A DNA stretch of 64,000 nucleotides from CAYPKW01 sp964411425 (lineage in GTDB: Bacteria; Pseudomonadota; Alphaproteobacteria; Dongiales; Dongiaceae), in NCBI GenBank assembly GCA_964411425.1, contig CAYPKW010000007.1, positions 1 to 64,000 of the forward strand, in the 5' to 3' direction. Every line of letters starts with the position of its first letter. Position 1 is the stretch's first letter. The translations under genes and the position numbers were made by a program. This document shows, piece after piece, positions 41,575 through 49,804 of the stretch. Below the pieces are notes generated by a model. That model did not search any database. It was not told where the DNA came from and was given only the letters and a program-made list of their open reading frames with translations.

Positions 41575-43533
41575 GTGAGGCCCTTGTCGATCGCCCTCAG
41601 ACAGCCCATCGAGCAGCCCGAGGTCGCCTACCCTCTCGATCGCGCCATCGACCGCGCGACGGCGGCGCTGCTGGACCGGCAGCGCGCCGATGGCCACTGG
41701 GTGTTCGCGTTGGAGGCCGACGCCACCATCCCTGCCGAGTATTTGTTGCTGCGCCATTACCTTGGCAAGATCGACGAGGGGCTCGAGGCGCGCCTCGCGG
41801 CTTTCCTGCGCGCCGAGCAGGCCGAGCATGGCGGCTGGTCGCTGTTCCCCGGCGGAGACTTCAACATCAGCGCCAGCGTCAAGGCGTATTTCGCCCTCAA
41901 GGCGGCCGGCGATTCGCCCGACGCGGCGCACATGACGCGCGCTCGCGAGACGATCCTCGCCCATGGCGGCGCGGCCAAGGCCAACGTCTTCACGCGCATC
42001 CAGCTGGCATTGTTCGGGCAGGTGCCGTGGTGCGCCGTGCCGGCGATGCCGGTCGAGATCATGCTGATGCCGCGCTGGTTCCCCTTCCACTTGGACAAGG
42101 TGTCGTACTGGTCGCGCACGGTGATCGTGCCGCTGCTGGTCCTGATGGCCGTGCGGCCGATCGCCCGCAATCCGCGCGCCGTGTCGGTGGCCGAGCTGTT
42201 CGTGACGCCGCCCGAGCGGGTGAAGGACTGGCACGACGTGTCGCGCCGCGGCTTGTGGGCCGCTTTCTTCCGGCAGGCTGACCGCCTCTTGCTACGGGTC
42301 GAGCCGTTCTTCCCCAAGGCGCCGCGCCGGCGGGCCATCGACAAGGCCGTCGCCTTCGTCATGCGGCGCCTCAACGGCGACGACGGCTTCGGCGCCATCT
42401 ACCCGGCGATGGCCAACGCGGTGATGATGTTCGACTGCCTCGGCTATGCCGGGGACCATCCAGCGGTTGTCGCCGCGGGGCGTGCGGTGGACAGGCTTGT
42501 GTTGCTCGATCCGCGGCGCACCTATTGCCAGCCCTGCCTGTCGCCGGTGTGGGACACCGCGCTCGCGGCGCACGCCCTCCTGGAGGTGGACGGCGAGCGT
42601 GCTCGCGCGGCGGCGGCGCGCGGGCTCGGTTGGCTCCGCCGACGGCAGATCCTGGATAAGGTCGGCGACTGGGCGGCGCGCCGGCCGCATGTCCAGCCCG
42701 GCGGCTGGGCGTTCCAGTACTCGAACGACCATTACCCGGACATCGACGATACCGCAGTGGTGGCGATGGCGCTCGACCGCGGCGACTCCGTCCTCCATCG
42801 TTCGGCCATCGAGCGCGCCGCGGCCTGGGTCGAAGGCATGCAGAGCCGGAACGGCGGCTGGGGCGCCTTCGACGCCGACAACACGCACCACTACCTCAAC
42901 GCCATCCCGTTTGCCGACCATGGGGCGCTGCTCGACCCGCCCACCGCCGACGTGACGGCGCGCTGCGTCGGCATGCTCGTGCAGCTCGGCCATGACCGCG
43001 GCCACCCGAGCGTGCTCGCCGGCCTCGACTTCCTGCGCCGCGAGCAGGAGGCGGACGGTTCCTGGTTCGGGCGCTGGGGCACCAACTACATCTATGGCAC
43101 CTGGTCGGCGCTGTGCGCCTACAATGCGGCCGGCGTTGACATGAAGAGACTTGACGTGCTGAAGGCGGTCGCCTGGCTGCTGTCGCGCCAGCGCGCCGAC
43201 GGCGGCTGGGGCGAGGACGGCCGGTCCTATTGGGCCGATCGGCCGCGCGGAGTGGGCAAGTGCAGCACCGCCTCGCAGACCGCATGGGCGCTCCTGGGGC
43301 TCCTGGCGGCCGGCGAGGCGCGCCATGCGGCCGTGCGCCGCGGCGTCAAGTACCTCATGGAGACACAAGGCCCGGACGGGCTGTGGCCGGAGGAGAGCTT
43401 CACCGCGGTCGGCTTCCCGCGCGTATTCCATCTGCGCTACCACGGCTATGCCGCCTACTTCCCGCTGTGGGCGTTGGCGCGCTATCGCAACCTGCGGCAA
43501 TCCAACGCTGCCACGGTCATGTACGGCATGTGA
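41575..43533 (+). CDS. shc: Squalene-hopene cyclase
   Basis: A 652-residue monotopic membrane cyclase that turns squalene into hopene and diplopterol. The catalytic DxDD motif is D389-I-D391-D392, followed by TAVV. Several QW repeats are visible (QRADGHWVFALE, EHGGWSLFPGG, GGWAFQY, NGGWGAFDADN, QEADGSWFGRWG, QRADGGWGEDG, QGPDGLWPEE). The length matches the family. A GTG at 41575 is the only sensible start, with AGGTGAGG overlapping it. The gap of 68 bases after hpnE is the largest in this operon. TGATG couples it to hpnG. Confidence 0.95.
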   Translation: MRPLSIALRQPIEQPEVAYPLDRAIDRATAALLDRQRADGHWVFALEADATIPAEYLLLRHYLGKIDEGLEARLAAFLRAEQAEHGGWSLFPGGDFNISASVKAYFALKAAGDSPDAAHMTRARETILAHGGAAKANVFTRIQLALFGQVPWCAVPAMPVEIMLMPRWFPFHLDKVSYWSRTVIVPLLVLMAVRPIARNPRAVSVAELFVTPPERVKDWHDVSRRGLWAAFFRQADRLLLRVEPFFPKAPRRRAIDKAVAFVMRRLNGDDGFGAIYPAMANAVMMFDCLGYAGDHPAVVAAGRAVDRLVLLDPRRTYCQPCLSPVWDTALAAHALLEVDGERARAAAARGLGWLRRRQILDKVGDWAARRPHVQPGGWAFQYSNDHYPDIDDTAVVAMALDRGDSVLHRSAIERAAAWVEGMQSRNGGWGAFDADNTHHYLNAIPFADHGALLDPPTADVTARCVGMLVQLGHDRGHPSVLAGLDFLRREQEADGSWFGRWGTNYIYGTWSALCAYNAAGVDMKRLDVLKAVAWLLSRQRADGGWGEDGRSYWADRPRGVGKCSTASQTAWALLGLLAAGEARHAAVRRGVKYLMETQGPDGLWPEESFTAVGFPRVFHLRYHGYAAYFPLWALARYRNLRQSNAATVMYGM

Positions 43534-44195
43534 TGCCGATCGGCGTGCTCACCGGCCTCCGGGCCGAGGCCGCCGTGCTGCGCCACACCGATGCCGTCGT
43601 CGCCGTCAGCGGCGGCGACGCGGGGCGCGCGCATGGTCTCGTGCAGAAGATGATCGCCGAGGGCGTCGATGCCCTTGCCAGCTTCGGCATCGCCGGCGGC
43701 CTGGCGCCGGGCATAGCGCCGGGAACGCTCATCGCGGCGAGCGGAGTCATCACGCCCCGCGGCTTCATCGCCTGCGACCGCGATTGGCACGCCTGGCTGA
43801 CGGCCCGCCTGCCGGACGCCGCGGCCGGCACGGTCCTCGGCAGCGACAGGATCCTCGCCACCGCCGCCGAGAAGCGCCTCCGTCATGCCGAGACCGGCGC
43901 GATCGCCGTCGACATGGAAAGCCACGTGGTAGCGCTCGTCGCCGTCGGGGCCGGCCTGCCGTTCATCGCGCTGCGGGCGATCGCCGACCCGGCGGACCGG
44001 GACCTGCCCCAGGCGGCCCTGTTGGCGCTCACCCCCGATGGACGCATCGCCGTCGGCGCCGTCTTGCGCTCCCTCGCGCGATCGCCGGGCCAGTTGCCGG
44101 CGCTGCTGCGCGCCGGCCGGGACACGCGCGCGGCGCTCGGCGCCCTACTCCGCGGCAGCGCGGCTCTGGGGCGCGGGTTCGGGTTGGCGGCGTAG
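43533..44195 (+). CDS. hpnG: HpnG, adenosylhopane nucleosidase
   Basis: A 220-residue member of the nucleoside-phosphorylase superfamily that removes adenine from adenosylhopane to give ribosylhopane. IGVLTGLRAEAAVLR begins the fold, VDALASFGIAGGLAPGIAPGTLI forms the phosphate-site loop, and AIAVDMESHVVA is the purine-binding motif with the ribose-contacting Glu. The start overlaps the shc stop. The last 51 bases overlap the 3' end of hpnH on the opposite strand. Confidence 0.91.
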   Translation: MPIGVLTGLRAEAAVLRHTDAVVAVSGGDAGRAHGLVQKMIAEGVDALASFGIAGGLAPGIAPGTLIAASGVITPRGFIACDRDWHAWLTARLPDAAAGTVLGSDRILATAAEKRLRHAETGAIAVDMESHVVALVAVGAGLPFIALRAIADPADRDLPQAALLALTPDGRIAVGAVLRSLARSPGQLPALLRAGRDTRAALGALLRGSAALGRGFGLAA

Positions 44196-45296
44196 GCGCG
44201 CCATCGCCTCCTCGACGTGGCGCGAGAACACGTAGTCGGCCGGCCGCTGCCGGTCGAGCGGAATTTCCGGCGCCATCGTCCTTTCGGTATCGACCCCGCG
44301 CAAGGTGACGGCGAGCGCCTTCAGCGGATGGCGCACCGCATCCTTGACCGCGGTCGCTTCGTAGCCGCTATGCACCATGCAGTTGGCGCACTTCTCGTAG
44401 TTGCCGGTGCCGTAGGCGTCCCAATCCGTCTCGTCCATGAGCGCCCGGAAGGTCGGGGCGTAGCCCTCGCCCAAGAGGTAGCACGGACGCTGCCAGCCGA
44501 AGACGTTCCGGGTCGGATTGCCCCAGGGCGTGCAGCGGTACTCCTGGTTGCCCGCCAGGAAGTCGAGGAACAGCGCCGACTGGCTGAACGACCAGTTGCG
44601 GGCGCCGGAACCCTGTTTGAAGATGTCGCGGAACAACTGCTTGGTCTTGCGGCGGTTGAGGAAGTGCTGCTGGTCGGGGGCGCGCTCGTAGGCATAGCCC
44701 GGCGAGACCGTGATGCCGTCGAGGCCGATCTCCATCATGTGGTCGAAGAAGCGGGCGTAGGACCGCGGATCGGCGCCGTCGAACAGCGTGCAGTTGATGT
44801 TGACCCGGAAGCCCCTGGCCTTGGCCGCGAGGATCGCGGCCACCGCCTTGTCGTACACGCCGCCCTGGCAGACCGACTTGTCGTGCTCCGGGCGCCCGCC
44901 GTCGAGGTGCACCGACCAGGTGAAATACTGGCTCGGCCGGAACCGATCGATCTTCTTCTCCATCAAGAGAGCGTTCGTGCACAGATAGACGAACTTCTTC
45001 CGCCGGATCAGGCCCGCCGCGATCTGCTCGATCTCGCGGTGCAGCAAGGGTTCGCCGCCGGCAATGGAAACCACCGGCGCGCCGCATTCGTCGGCCGCCA
45101 CCAGGCAATCCTCGACGCTCAGCCGCTGGTTGAGGATGGCGTCGGGGTAGTCGATCTTGCCGCAGCCGGCGCAGGCCAAGTTGCAGCGGAACAGCGGCTC
45201 CAGCATGAGCACCAGCGGATAACGCTCGACGCGCATCAGATGCTGCTTGACGACGTAAGCACCGACACGAAGCTGTTGATGAAGCGGAACCGGCAT
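44145..45296 (-). CDS. hpnH: HpnH, radical-SAM adenosylhopane synthase
   Basis: A 383-residue radical-SAM enzyme that adds the 5'-deoxyadenosyl group to hopene, the first step of C35 hopanoid side-chain formation. The cluster motif CNLACAGC (CxxxCxxC) is near residue 38, followed by VVSIAGGEPLLHREI. TWSVHLDGGRPEHD, the SPGYAYERAPDQQHFL segment and the C-terminal NYEKCANCMVHSGYEATA are HpnH-specific. It is the second gene of a minus-strand pair with ispH (9-base gap) and converges with hpnG, the enzyme of the next step. Confidence 0.94.
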   Translation of the reverse strand: MPVPLHQQLRVGAYVVKQHLMRVERYPLVLMLEPLFRCNLACAGCGKIDYPDAILNQRLSVEDCLVAADECGAPVVSIAGGEPLLHREIEQIAAGLIRRKKFVYLCTNALLMEKKIDRFRPSQYFTWSVHLDGGRPEHDKSVCQGGVYDKAVAAILAAKARGFRVNINCTLFDGADPRSYARFFDHMMEIGLDGITVSPGYAYERAPDQQHFLNRRKTKQLFRDIFKQGSGARNWSFSQSALFLDFLAGNQEYRCTPWGNPTRNVFGWQRPCYLLGEGYAPTFRALMDETDWDAYGTGNYEKCANCMVHSGYEATAVKDAVRHPLKALAVTLRGVDTERTMAPEIPLDRQRPADYVFSRHVEEAMARLRRQPEPAPQSRAAAE

Positions 45297-45305
45297 GACG
45301 GGCCC

Positions 45306-46268
45306 TTAAACTGTTACTGAGGCCGGTTGGCGCGCCGTCGGCGCGTCATCCGCCAACTGCGGAGGCATGCGGAATCGAATGTTCTCGTCCGTTCCCGGCA
45401 GCACCGACACTTCGACCTCGACATAGCGGCCGATCGCCGCCACCAGGTCGTGCACCAGGAAGTCCGGCGCCGAGGCGCCCGCGGTGATGCCCACCGCCGC
45501 GGCGCCGTCGAGCCAGGCCGGATCGAGCGCCCCGGCGTCGTCGATGAGAAAGGCGCGCACGCCCATCTCCTCGGCGATTTCGCGCAAGCGGTTGGAGTTC
45601 GAGCTGTTGCGCGCGCCGATGACGAACATCACGTCCACCAGTCTCGCCAAGTCGCGCACCGCCCGCTGGCGGTTCTGCGTGGCGTAGCAGATGTCCTTGG
45701 TGTCCGGTCCCACGATTTCCGGAAAACGCTGCTTCAGCGCGTCGATAATGGCGCGGGTGTCATCGACGCTGAGCGTCGTCTGGGTGACGTAGGCCACCTT
45801 GTCCGGGTTGCCGATGGCGAGCCTCGCCACGTCGGCGACGGTGGAGATGAGATGCACCCCGCCCGGGATGCGCCCCATGGTGCCCTCCACCTCCGGATGG
45901 CCGGCGTGGCCGATCAGGATCACCTCGCGGCCCTGGCGGGCATAGCGCTGGCCCTGATGATGCACTTTGGACACCAATGGGCAGGTGGCGTCTATTACCG
46001 GCAGTTCGCGATCGGCCGCGGCCGCCGACACGGCGCGCGAGACCCCGTGGGCGCTGAAAATGGTTATGCCCCCGGGCGGCACCTCGTCAAGTTCGTCAAC
46101 GAAGCAAGCGCCCTTGGCGCGCAGGGCCTCAACCACATGTCGGTTATGCACGATCTCATGGCGCACATAGACGGGTGGGCCGTATTTGGCCAACGCCTGC
46201 TCGACGATTTCGATGGCCCGTTCGACCCCGGCGCAGAATCCCCTCGGTTGGGCCAAAATGACTTTCAT
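45306..46268 (-). CDS. ispH: IspH, HMBPP reductase
   Basis: A 320-residue Fe-S enzyme that makes IPP and DMAPP in the last step of the MEP pathway. The three cluster Cys lie in PRGFCAGVERAI, IDATCPLVSKVH and KDICYATQNRQ. The substrate-binding His and Glu residues are in YVRHEIVHN and GHAGHPEVEGTMG. The ATG is 45 bases or more from a TATAAT on the minus strand. It leads the ispH-hpnH unit, placing isoprene supply directly with hopanoid side-chain synthesis. Confidence 0.95.
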   Translation of the reverse strand: MKVILAQPRGFCAGVERAIEIVEQALAKYGPPVYVRHEIVHNRHVVEALRAKGACFVDELDEVPPGGITIFSAHGVSRAVSAAAADRELPVIDATCPLVSKVHHQGQRYARQGREVILIGHAGHPEVEGTMGRIPGGVHLISTVADVARLAIGNPDKVAYVTQTTLSVDDTRAIIDALKQRFPEIVGPDTKDICYATQNRQRAVRDLARLVDVMFVIGARNSSNSNRLREIAEEMGVRAFLIDDAGALDPAWLDGAAAVGITAGASAPDFLVHDLVAAIGRYVEVEVSVLPGTDENIRFRMPPQLADDAPTARQPASVTV

Positions 46269-46327
46269 TCGTCCAATGCCTTGACTGGCGCGGCCTGCAA
46301 CTGGTTGTCGAGTAGTCCCCCAGAAGA

Positions 46328-46357
46328 ATTATATGCGAAAACCTGCCGATCGGTCGA
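46328..46357 (-). promoter_or_regulatory. Candidate promoter for ispH-hpnH
   Basis: On the minus strand TATAAT (complement of 46328-46333) lies 18 bases from TCGACC (complement of 46352-46357), which matches four of six -35 positions. The predicted start would give a leader of about 50 bases before the ispH ATG. Confidence 0.4.
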
Positions 46358-46397
46358 GCGATTCGCGCCCCGGTTTCCGACAATTCGTTAGCCACCC

Positions 46398-46426
46398 TTG
46401 GGGAACCGATGGAATTGCGCTATATA
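46398..46426 (+). promoter_or_regulatory. Candidate promoter for the ispG operon
   Basis: TTGGGG at 46398-46403 and TATATA at 46421-46426 are separated by exactly 17 bases, about 65 bases before the ispG ATG. Each hexamer is an imperfect match. It stands back-to-back with the ispH promoter candidate in an AT-richer gap. Confidence 0.35.
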
Positions 46427-46490
46427 CGGATTTCGCCCGCGGGGCAACCCGCCGGTGGTAGAACGAGACAAGATCGACTGGGGAGAGCAG

Positions 46491-47618
46491 ATGAGCGTCC
46501 GGCCCTACCGCGACATCCAGCGTCGGCGTTGCCGCCAGATCAAGGTGGGCGGCGTGGCCGTCGGGGGCGACGCGCCCGTTTCGGTGCAGTCGATGACCAC
46601 GACGCTGACGACCGATGCGGCGGCAACACTGGCCCAGGTACGGGAACTGGCGGCCGCCGGCGCGGACATCGTGCGCGTATCCTGCCCGGACGAGGGCTCG
46701 ACCGAGGCGCTCAAGGAGATCGTGGCCGGCAGCCCGGTGCCGATCGTGGCCGACATCCACTTCCACTATAAGCGGGCGATCGAGTCCGCCAAGGCAGGCG
46801 CGGCCTGCCTGCGCATCAATCCCGGCAACATCGGTTCGCCGCAGCGCGTCAAGGAGGTGGTGGCGGCGGCCAAGGAGCATGGCTGCGCCATGCGCATCGG
46901 GGTCAACGCAGGCAGCCTTGAGCGCGACCTCCTGGAGAAGTACGGCGAGCCCTGTCCCGAGGCAATGATCGAGAGTGCGCTCAACCACGCCCGCATCCTC
47001 GAGGACAACGACTTCTTGGAGTTCAAGATCAGCGTCAAGGCGTCGGACGTGTTCTTGGCGGTGGCCGCCTATCAGGGTTTGGCCGAGGCCTGCGACTATC
47101 CCTTGCATCTGGGGGTCACGGAAGCGGGCAGCCTCAAGAGCGGCACGGTGAAGTCGGCCATCGGCATCGGCAGCCTGCTTTGGGCGGGCATCGGCGACAC
47201 CATCCGCGTCTCGTTGTCGGCCGATCCCGTGGAGGAAGTGAAGGCCGGCTACGAGATTCTGAGGTCGCTGGGCCTGCGCCGGCGCGGGGTGAACGTCATT
47301 GCCTGCCCGTCCTGCGCGCGCCAGCAGTTTCCCGTGATCAAGACCGTCGAGCTGCTGGAACAGCGCCTCGCGCATATCACCACGCCCATGTCGGTGTCGG
47401 TGATCGGATGCGTGGTGAACGGGCCGGGCGAGGCGCGCGAGACCGACATCGGCTTCACCGGCGGCGGCAGCGGCACCCATCAGGTGTACATCAACGGCCT
47501 CGCCGATCATCGCCTAAAGAACGCCGACATCGTCGATCATCTGGTGGCGCTGGTCGAGAAGAAGGCGGCCGAGATCGAGGCGGCCAAGACGGACGAAACG
47601 GCAACCGACACGACATGA
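46491..47618 (+). CDS. ispG: IspG, HMBPP synthase (flavodoxin-dependent type)
   Basis: A 375-residue MEP-pathway enzyme that converts MEcPP to HMBPP. VGGVAVGGDAPVSVQSMTTT is the N-terminal signature. IVADIHFHYKRAIESAKAG and LRINPGNIG are barrel motifs. The [4Fe-4S] Cys are in IACPSCARQQF and VIGCVVNGPGEA. GGGAGAG precedes the ATG at 46491. It heads a forward operon and overlaps hpnM by ATGA, an unusual placement inside the hopanoid locus. Confidence 0.95.
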   Translation: MSVRPYRDIQRRRCRQIKVGGVAVGGDAPVSVQSMTTTLTTDAAATLAQVRELAAAGADIVRVSCPDEGSTEALKEIVAGSPVPIVADIHFHYKRAIESAKAGAACLRINPGNIGSPQRVKEVVAAAKEHGCAMRIGVNAGSLERDLLEKYGEPCPEAMIESALNHARILEDNDFLEFKISVKASDVFLAVAAYQGLAEACDYPLHLGVTEAGSLKSGTVKSAIGIGSLLWAGIGDTIRVSLSADPVEEVKAGYEILRSLGLRRRGVNVIACPSCARQQFPVIKTVELLEQRLAHITTPMSVSVIGCVVNGPGEARETDIGFTGGGSGTHQVYINGLADHRLKNADIVDHLVALVEKKAAEIEAAKTDETATDTT

Positions 47619-48229
47619 TCGCGCGCCGGCGATTCCTTGCGATGGCCGCCTCGCTGCCGGCCGGCCTCGCGATGGCCGGCCGGGCGCGGTCCGGCACGGT
47701 CCCGGGCGAGGTGGTTCGCGCCTTCTATGACGTGCTGCTGGGCGCCATGCGCGACGGACCCGCTATCGGTTACGCGGGACGTTACGGGCGCCTGGAGCCG
47801 GCAATCGTCGCCGCCTTCAATCTTCCCTATATGACCCGTCTCGCGGTCGGGCGCAAATGGACCGGGTTGAGCGATGCCGACAAGGCCCGCCTGGTCGACG
47901 CCTTCGCACGCTACACAGTGGCGCACTACGCGAACCAGTTCGACCGTTACGCCGGCCAGTCCTTCGAAGTCGGCGAAGACGTGCCGATCGACGATGGGCG
48001 TATCATCACCGAAAGCAAAATGATCAGGACCAAGGGGGCCCCGATCGCCTTCAATTATCTCCTGCGGCAGGAGAGCGGCGATTGGCGGATCGTCGACGTG
48101 CTTCTGGACGGGACCCTGAGCCAGCTCGCGGCCCGTCGCGCGGAGTTCGGCGCCGTCATCGCCCGCGACGGCATCGAGGGTCTCGTTCGCGCGCTCGAGG
48201 CGAAGATCCTCGAGCTGTCGGTGTCCTGA
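47615..48229 (+). CDS. hpnM: HpnM, MlaC/Ttg2D-like hopanoid-associated exported protein
   Basis: A 204-residue periplasmic protein with a signal beginning MIARRRFLAMAASLPAG, whose RRRFLAM core looks Tat-like. The mature part follows the MlaC fold: FNLPYMTRLAVGRKWTGLSDADKARLVDAF, HYANQFDRYAGQSFEVG and SGDWRIVDVLLDGTLSQLAARRAEF. MlaC proteins carry lipids between membranes, so a hopanoid or phospholipid carrier role is likely. It overlaps ispG by ATGA and precedes the nucleotidyltransferase. Confidence 0.88.
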   Translation: MIARRRFLAMAASLPAGLAMAGRARSGTVPGEVVRAFYDVLLGAMRDGPAIGYAGRYGRLEPAIVAAFNLPYMTRLAVGRKWTGLSDADKARLVDAFARYTVAHYANQFDRYAGQSFEVGEDVPIDDGRIITESKMIRTKGAPIAFNYLLRQESGDWRIVDVLLDGTLSQLAARRAEFGAVIARDGIEGLVRALEAKILELSVS

Positions 48230-48261
48230 TCGACGATGGGTGCCCGGGGGAGCAGACGGCC

Positions 48262-49056
48262 TTGAAAGCAGTCATGTTGGCGGCCGGAATCGGCCGGCGG
48301 CTTTCCGGCAACGACGACACGCATTCGCCGAAGGCCTTGCTGCGCTTCGACGGACAGACGCTGCTGGCCCGACATGCGGAAATTCTGCGCCGGTGCGGCG
48401 TGGCGGGGCTCGTCGTCGTGGTCGGTTACCGCGAGGGCGAGATAATTGCCGAGATCGCGGCGATTGGCGCCGGGGATTACGTGCGCAACGCGCGCAACGA
48501 CGACTACCTGCGCGGCAGCATGCTTTCACTGTGGGCGGCGCGCGACATCCTGGTCGGAGGCGACGACATCCTGTTCATGGACGCCGACGTGCTCTACCAT
48601 CCGCATTTGATCGCATGCCTGCTCGCCTCGACCCATCGCGACTGCCTCATCTTCGACCGCGGTTTCGATCCGGGCGACGAGCCGGTCAAGTTGTGCCTCA
48701 AAGAGGGCGTCATCGTGGAGTTCCGCAAGAAGGTGGAGGCCGATTACGATACCGTCGGCGAATGGCCGGGGTTCATGCGCCTGTCGTCCGCGACGGCAAA
48801 GCGCCTAGTGGCCGCCATGCGGGCCTATGTCGAGGCCGGCCGGCTGGACGAACCTTACGAGGAGGCGATGCGCGACGTGATGCTGGAAACGCCGGCCTCC
48901 TTCGGGGTCGAAGACGTCACCGGCTACCCTTGGATCGAGATCGACTTTCCGAGCGACCTGCTGCGGGCCGAGAGGGACGTCCTGCCGCAGCTGCGCCAGT
49001 TGGGATCGAGCGTAGCACTGCCGTCCGCGCAACGGCGCGACGCGCGCGGCCCGTAG
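48262..49056 (+). CDS. Nucleotidyltransferase, phosphocholine cytidylyltransferase-like
   Basis: A 264-residue cytosolic enzyme. The start is a TTG giving LKAVMLAAGIGRRLSG; GGGGAG lies 9 bases upstream, and the family always begins with this strand. The GxGxR...K signature (GIGRRL...SPKALL) and the metal-binding MDADVLYHP are intact. The family uses CTP to activate a phosphorylated alcohol such as phosphocholine. It is followed at once by a CDP-alcohol phosphatidyltransferase, so the product is probably a CDP-alcohol. The alcohol is not known. Confidence 0.83.
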   Translation: MKAVMLAAGIGRRLSGNDDTHSPKALLRFDGQTLLARHAEILRRCGVAGLVVVVGYREGEIIAEIAAIGAGDYVRNARNDDYLRGSMLSLWAARDILVGGDDILFMDADVLYHPHLIACLLASTHRDCLIFDRGFDPGDEPVKLCLKEGVIVEFRKKVEADYDTVGEWPGFMRLSSATAKRLVAAMRAYVEAGRLDEPYEEAMRDVMLETPASFGVEDVTGYPWIEIDFPSDLLRAERDVLPQLRQLGSSVALPSAQRRDARGP

Positions 49057-49077
49057 CCGCGTTGGAGGAGGTCCCGG

Positions 49078-49677
49078 ATTAGCCACAATACCTGGATTCA
49101 TCGGGTGGCGAGGGTGGGCGTCCGGCCGCTGCGGCACACCGCGGTGACGCCGAATCAGATTACCGCGTTGCGGCTCGCCACGGGCTTGGCCGCGGCGGCG
49201 GCTTTCGCCGCCGGCGTTGCGCCGTGGCCTCTGGTCGGCGCGGGCCTGTTTCTGTTGTCCATGCTGCTCGACCGCGCCGACGGGGAGCTGGCCCGGCTCA
49301 CCGGGCGCACGTCGCGATGGGGTCACGTGTTCGACCTGGTGGCCGACTGCCTGTGCAACGCACTTGCCTTCATCGGCATCGGATTCGGCTTATGGCGGAC
49401 CGGGGCCGGTTTGTGGTCGGTGCCGGTCGGGATCGCCGCCGGCATCGGGGTGGCGGTCATCCTGTGGCTCGTGATGCGCGTCGAACAGTTTGCGGGCGAG
49501 CGGGCGGCCGAGCTTGGCGCTCGGGGCGGTTTCGATCCGGACGACGCCATTGCGATCGTGCCCGTTGCGGTCGTGTTCGGCGGCCAGATGCCGCTCCTTG
49601 TCGCGGCGGCTGTTGGCGCCCCGCTGTTTGCGCTATACATGTTGTGGAGATTTCGCCGGTATGTAGCGGCGCGCTAG
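49078..49677 (+). CDS. CDP-alcohol phosphatidyltransferase family protein
   Basis: A membrane protein of about 199 residues with six helices. The CDP-binding motif DRADGELARL...GHVFDLVAD fits D-x2-D-G-x2-A-R-x8-G-x3-D-x3-D. The start is uncertain. An AGGAGG site (49066-49071) sits six bases before an ATT at 49078 that opens the same frame with ISHNTWIHRV, whereas the first standard codon, GTG at 49105, has no ribosome site. I favour the ATT. It would transfer the phospho-alcohol made by the preceding nucleotidyltransferase onto a lipid acceptor. Confidence 0.78.
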   Translation: MSHNTWIHRVARVGVRPLRHTAVTPNQITALRLATGLAAAAAFAAGVAPWPLVGAGLFLLSMLLDRADGELARLTGRTSRWGHVFDLVADCLCNALAFIGIGFGLWRTGAGLWSVPVGIAAGIGVAVILWLVMRVEQFAGERAAELGARGGFDPDDAIAIVPVAVVFGGQMPLLVAAAVGAPLFALYMLWRFRRYVAAR

Positions 49678-49804
49678 CGCCGTTCGATCGGTGCAGGGGG
49701 CATATCGCCCGGACGGTGATGCGGCCTCAGGGAAGCAATTCGGGTGTTGTCATGGGATTAGGTCCCATCGGTGCGGTATTCATCGCCTGCTTGGAGCCAA
49801 GTTC

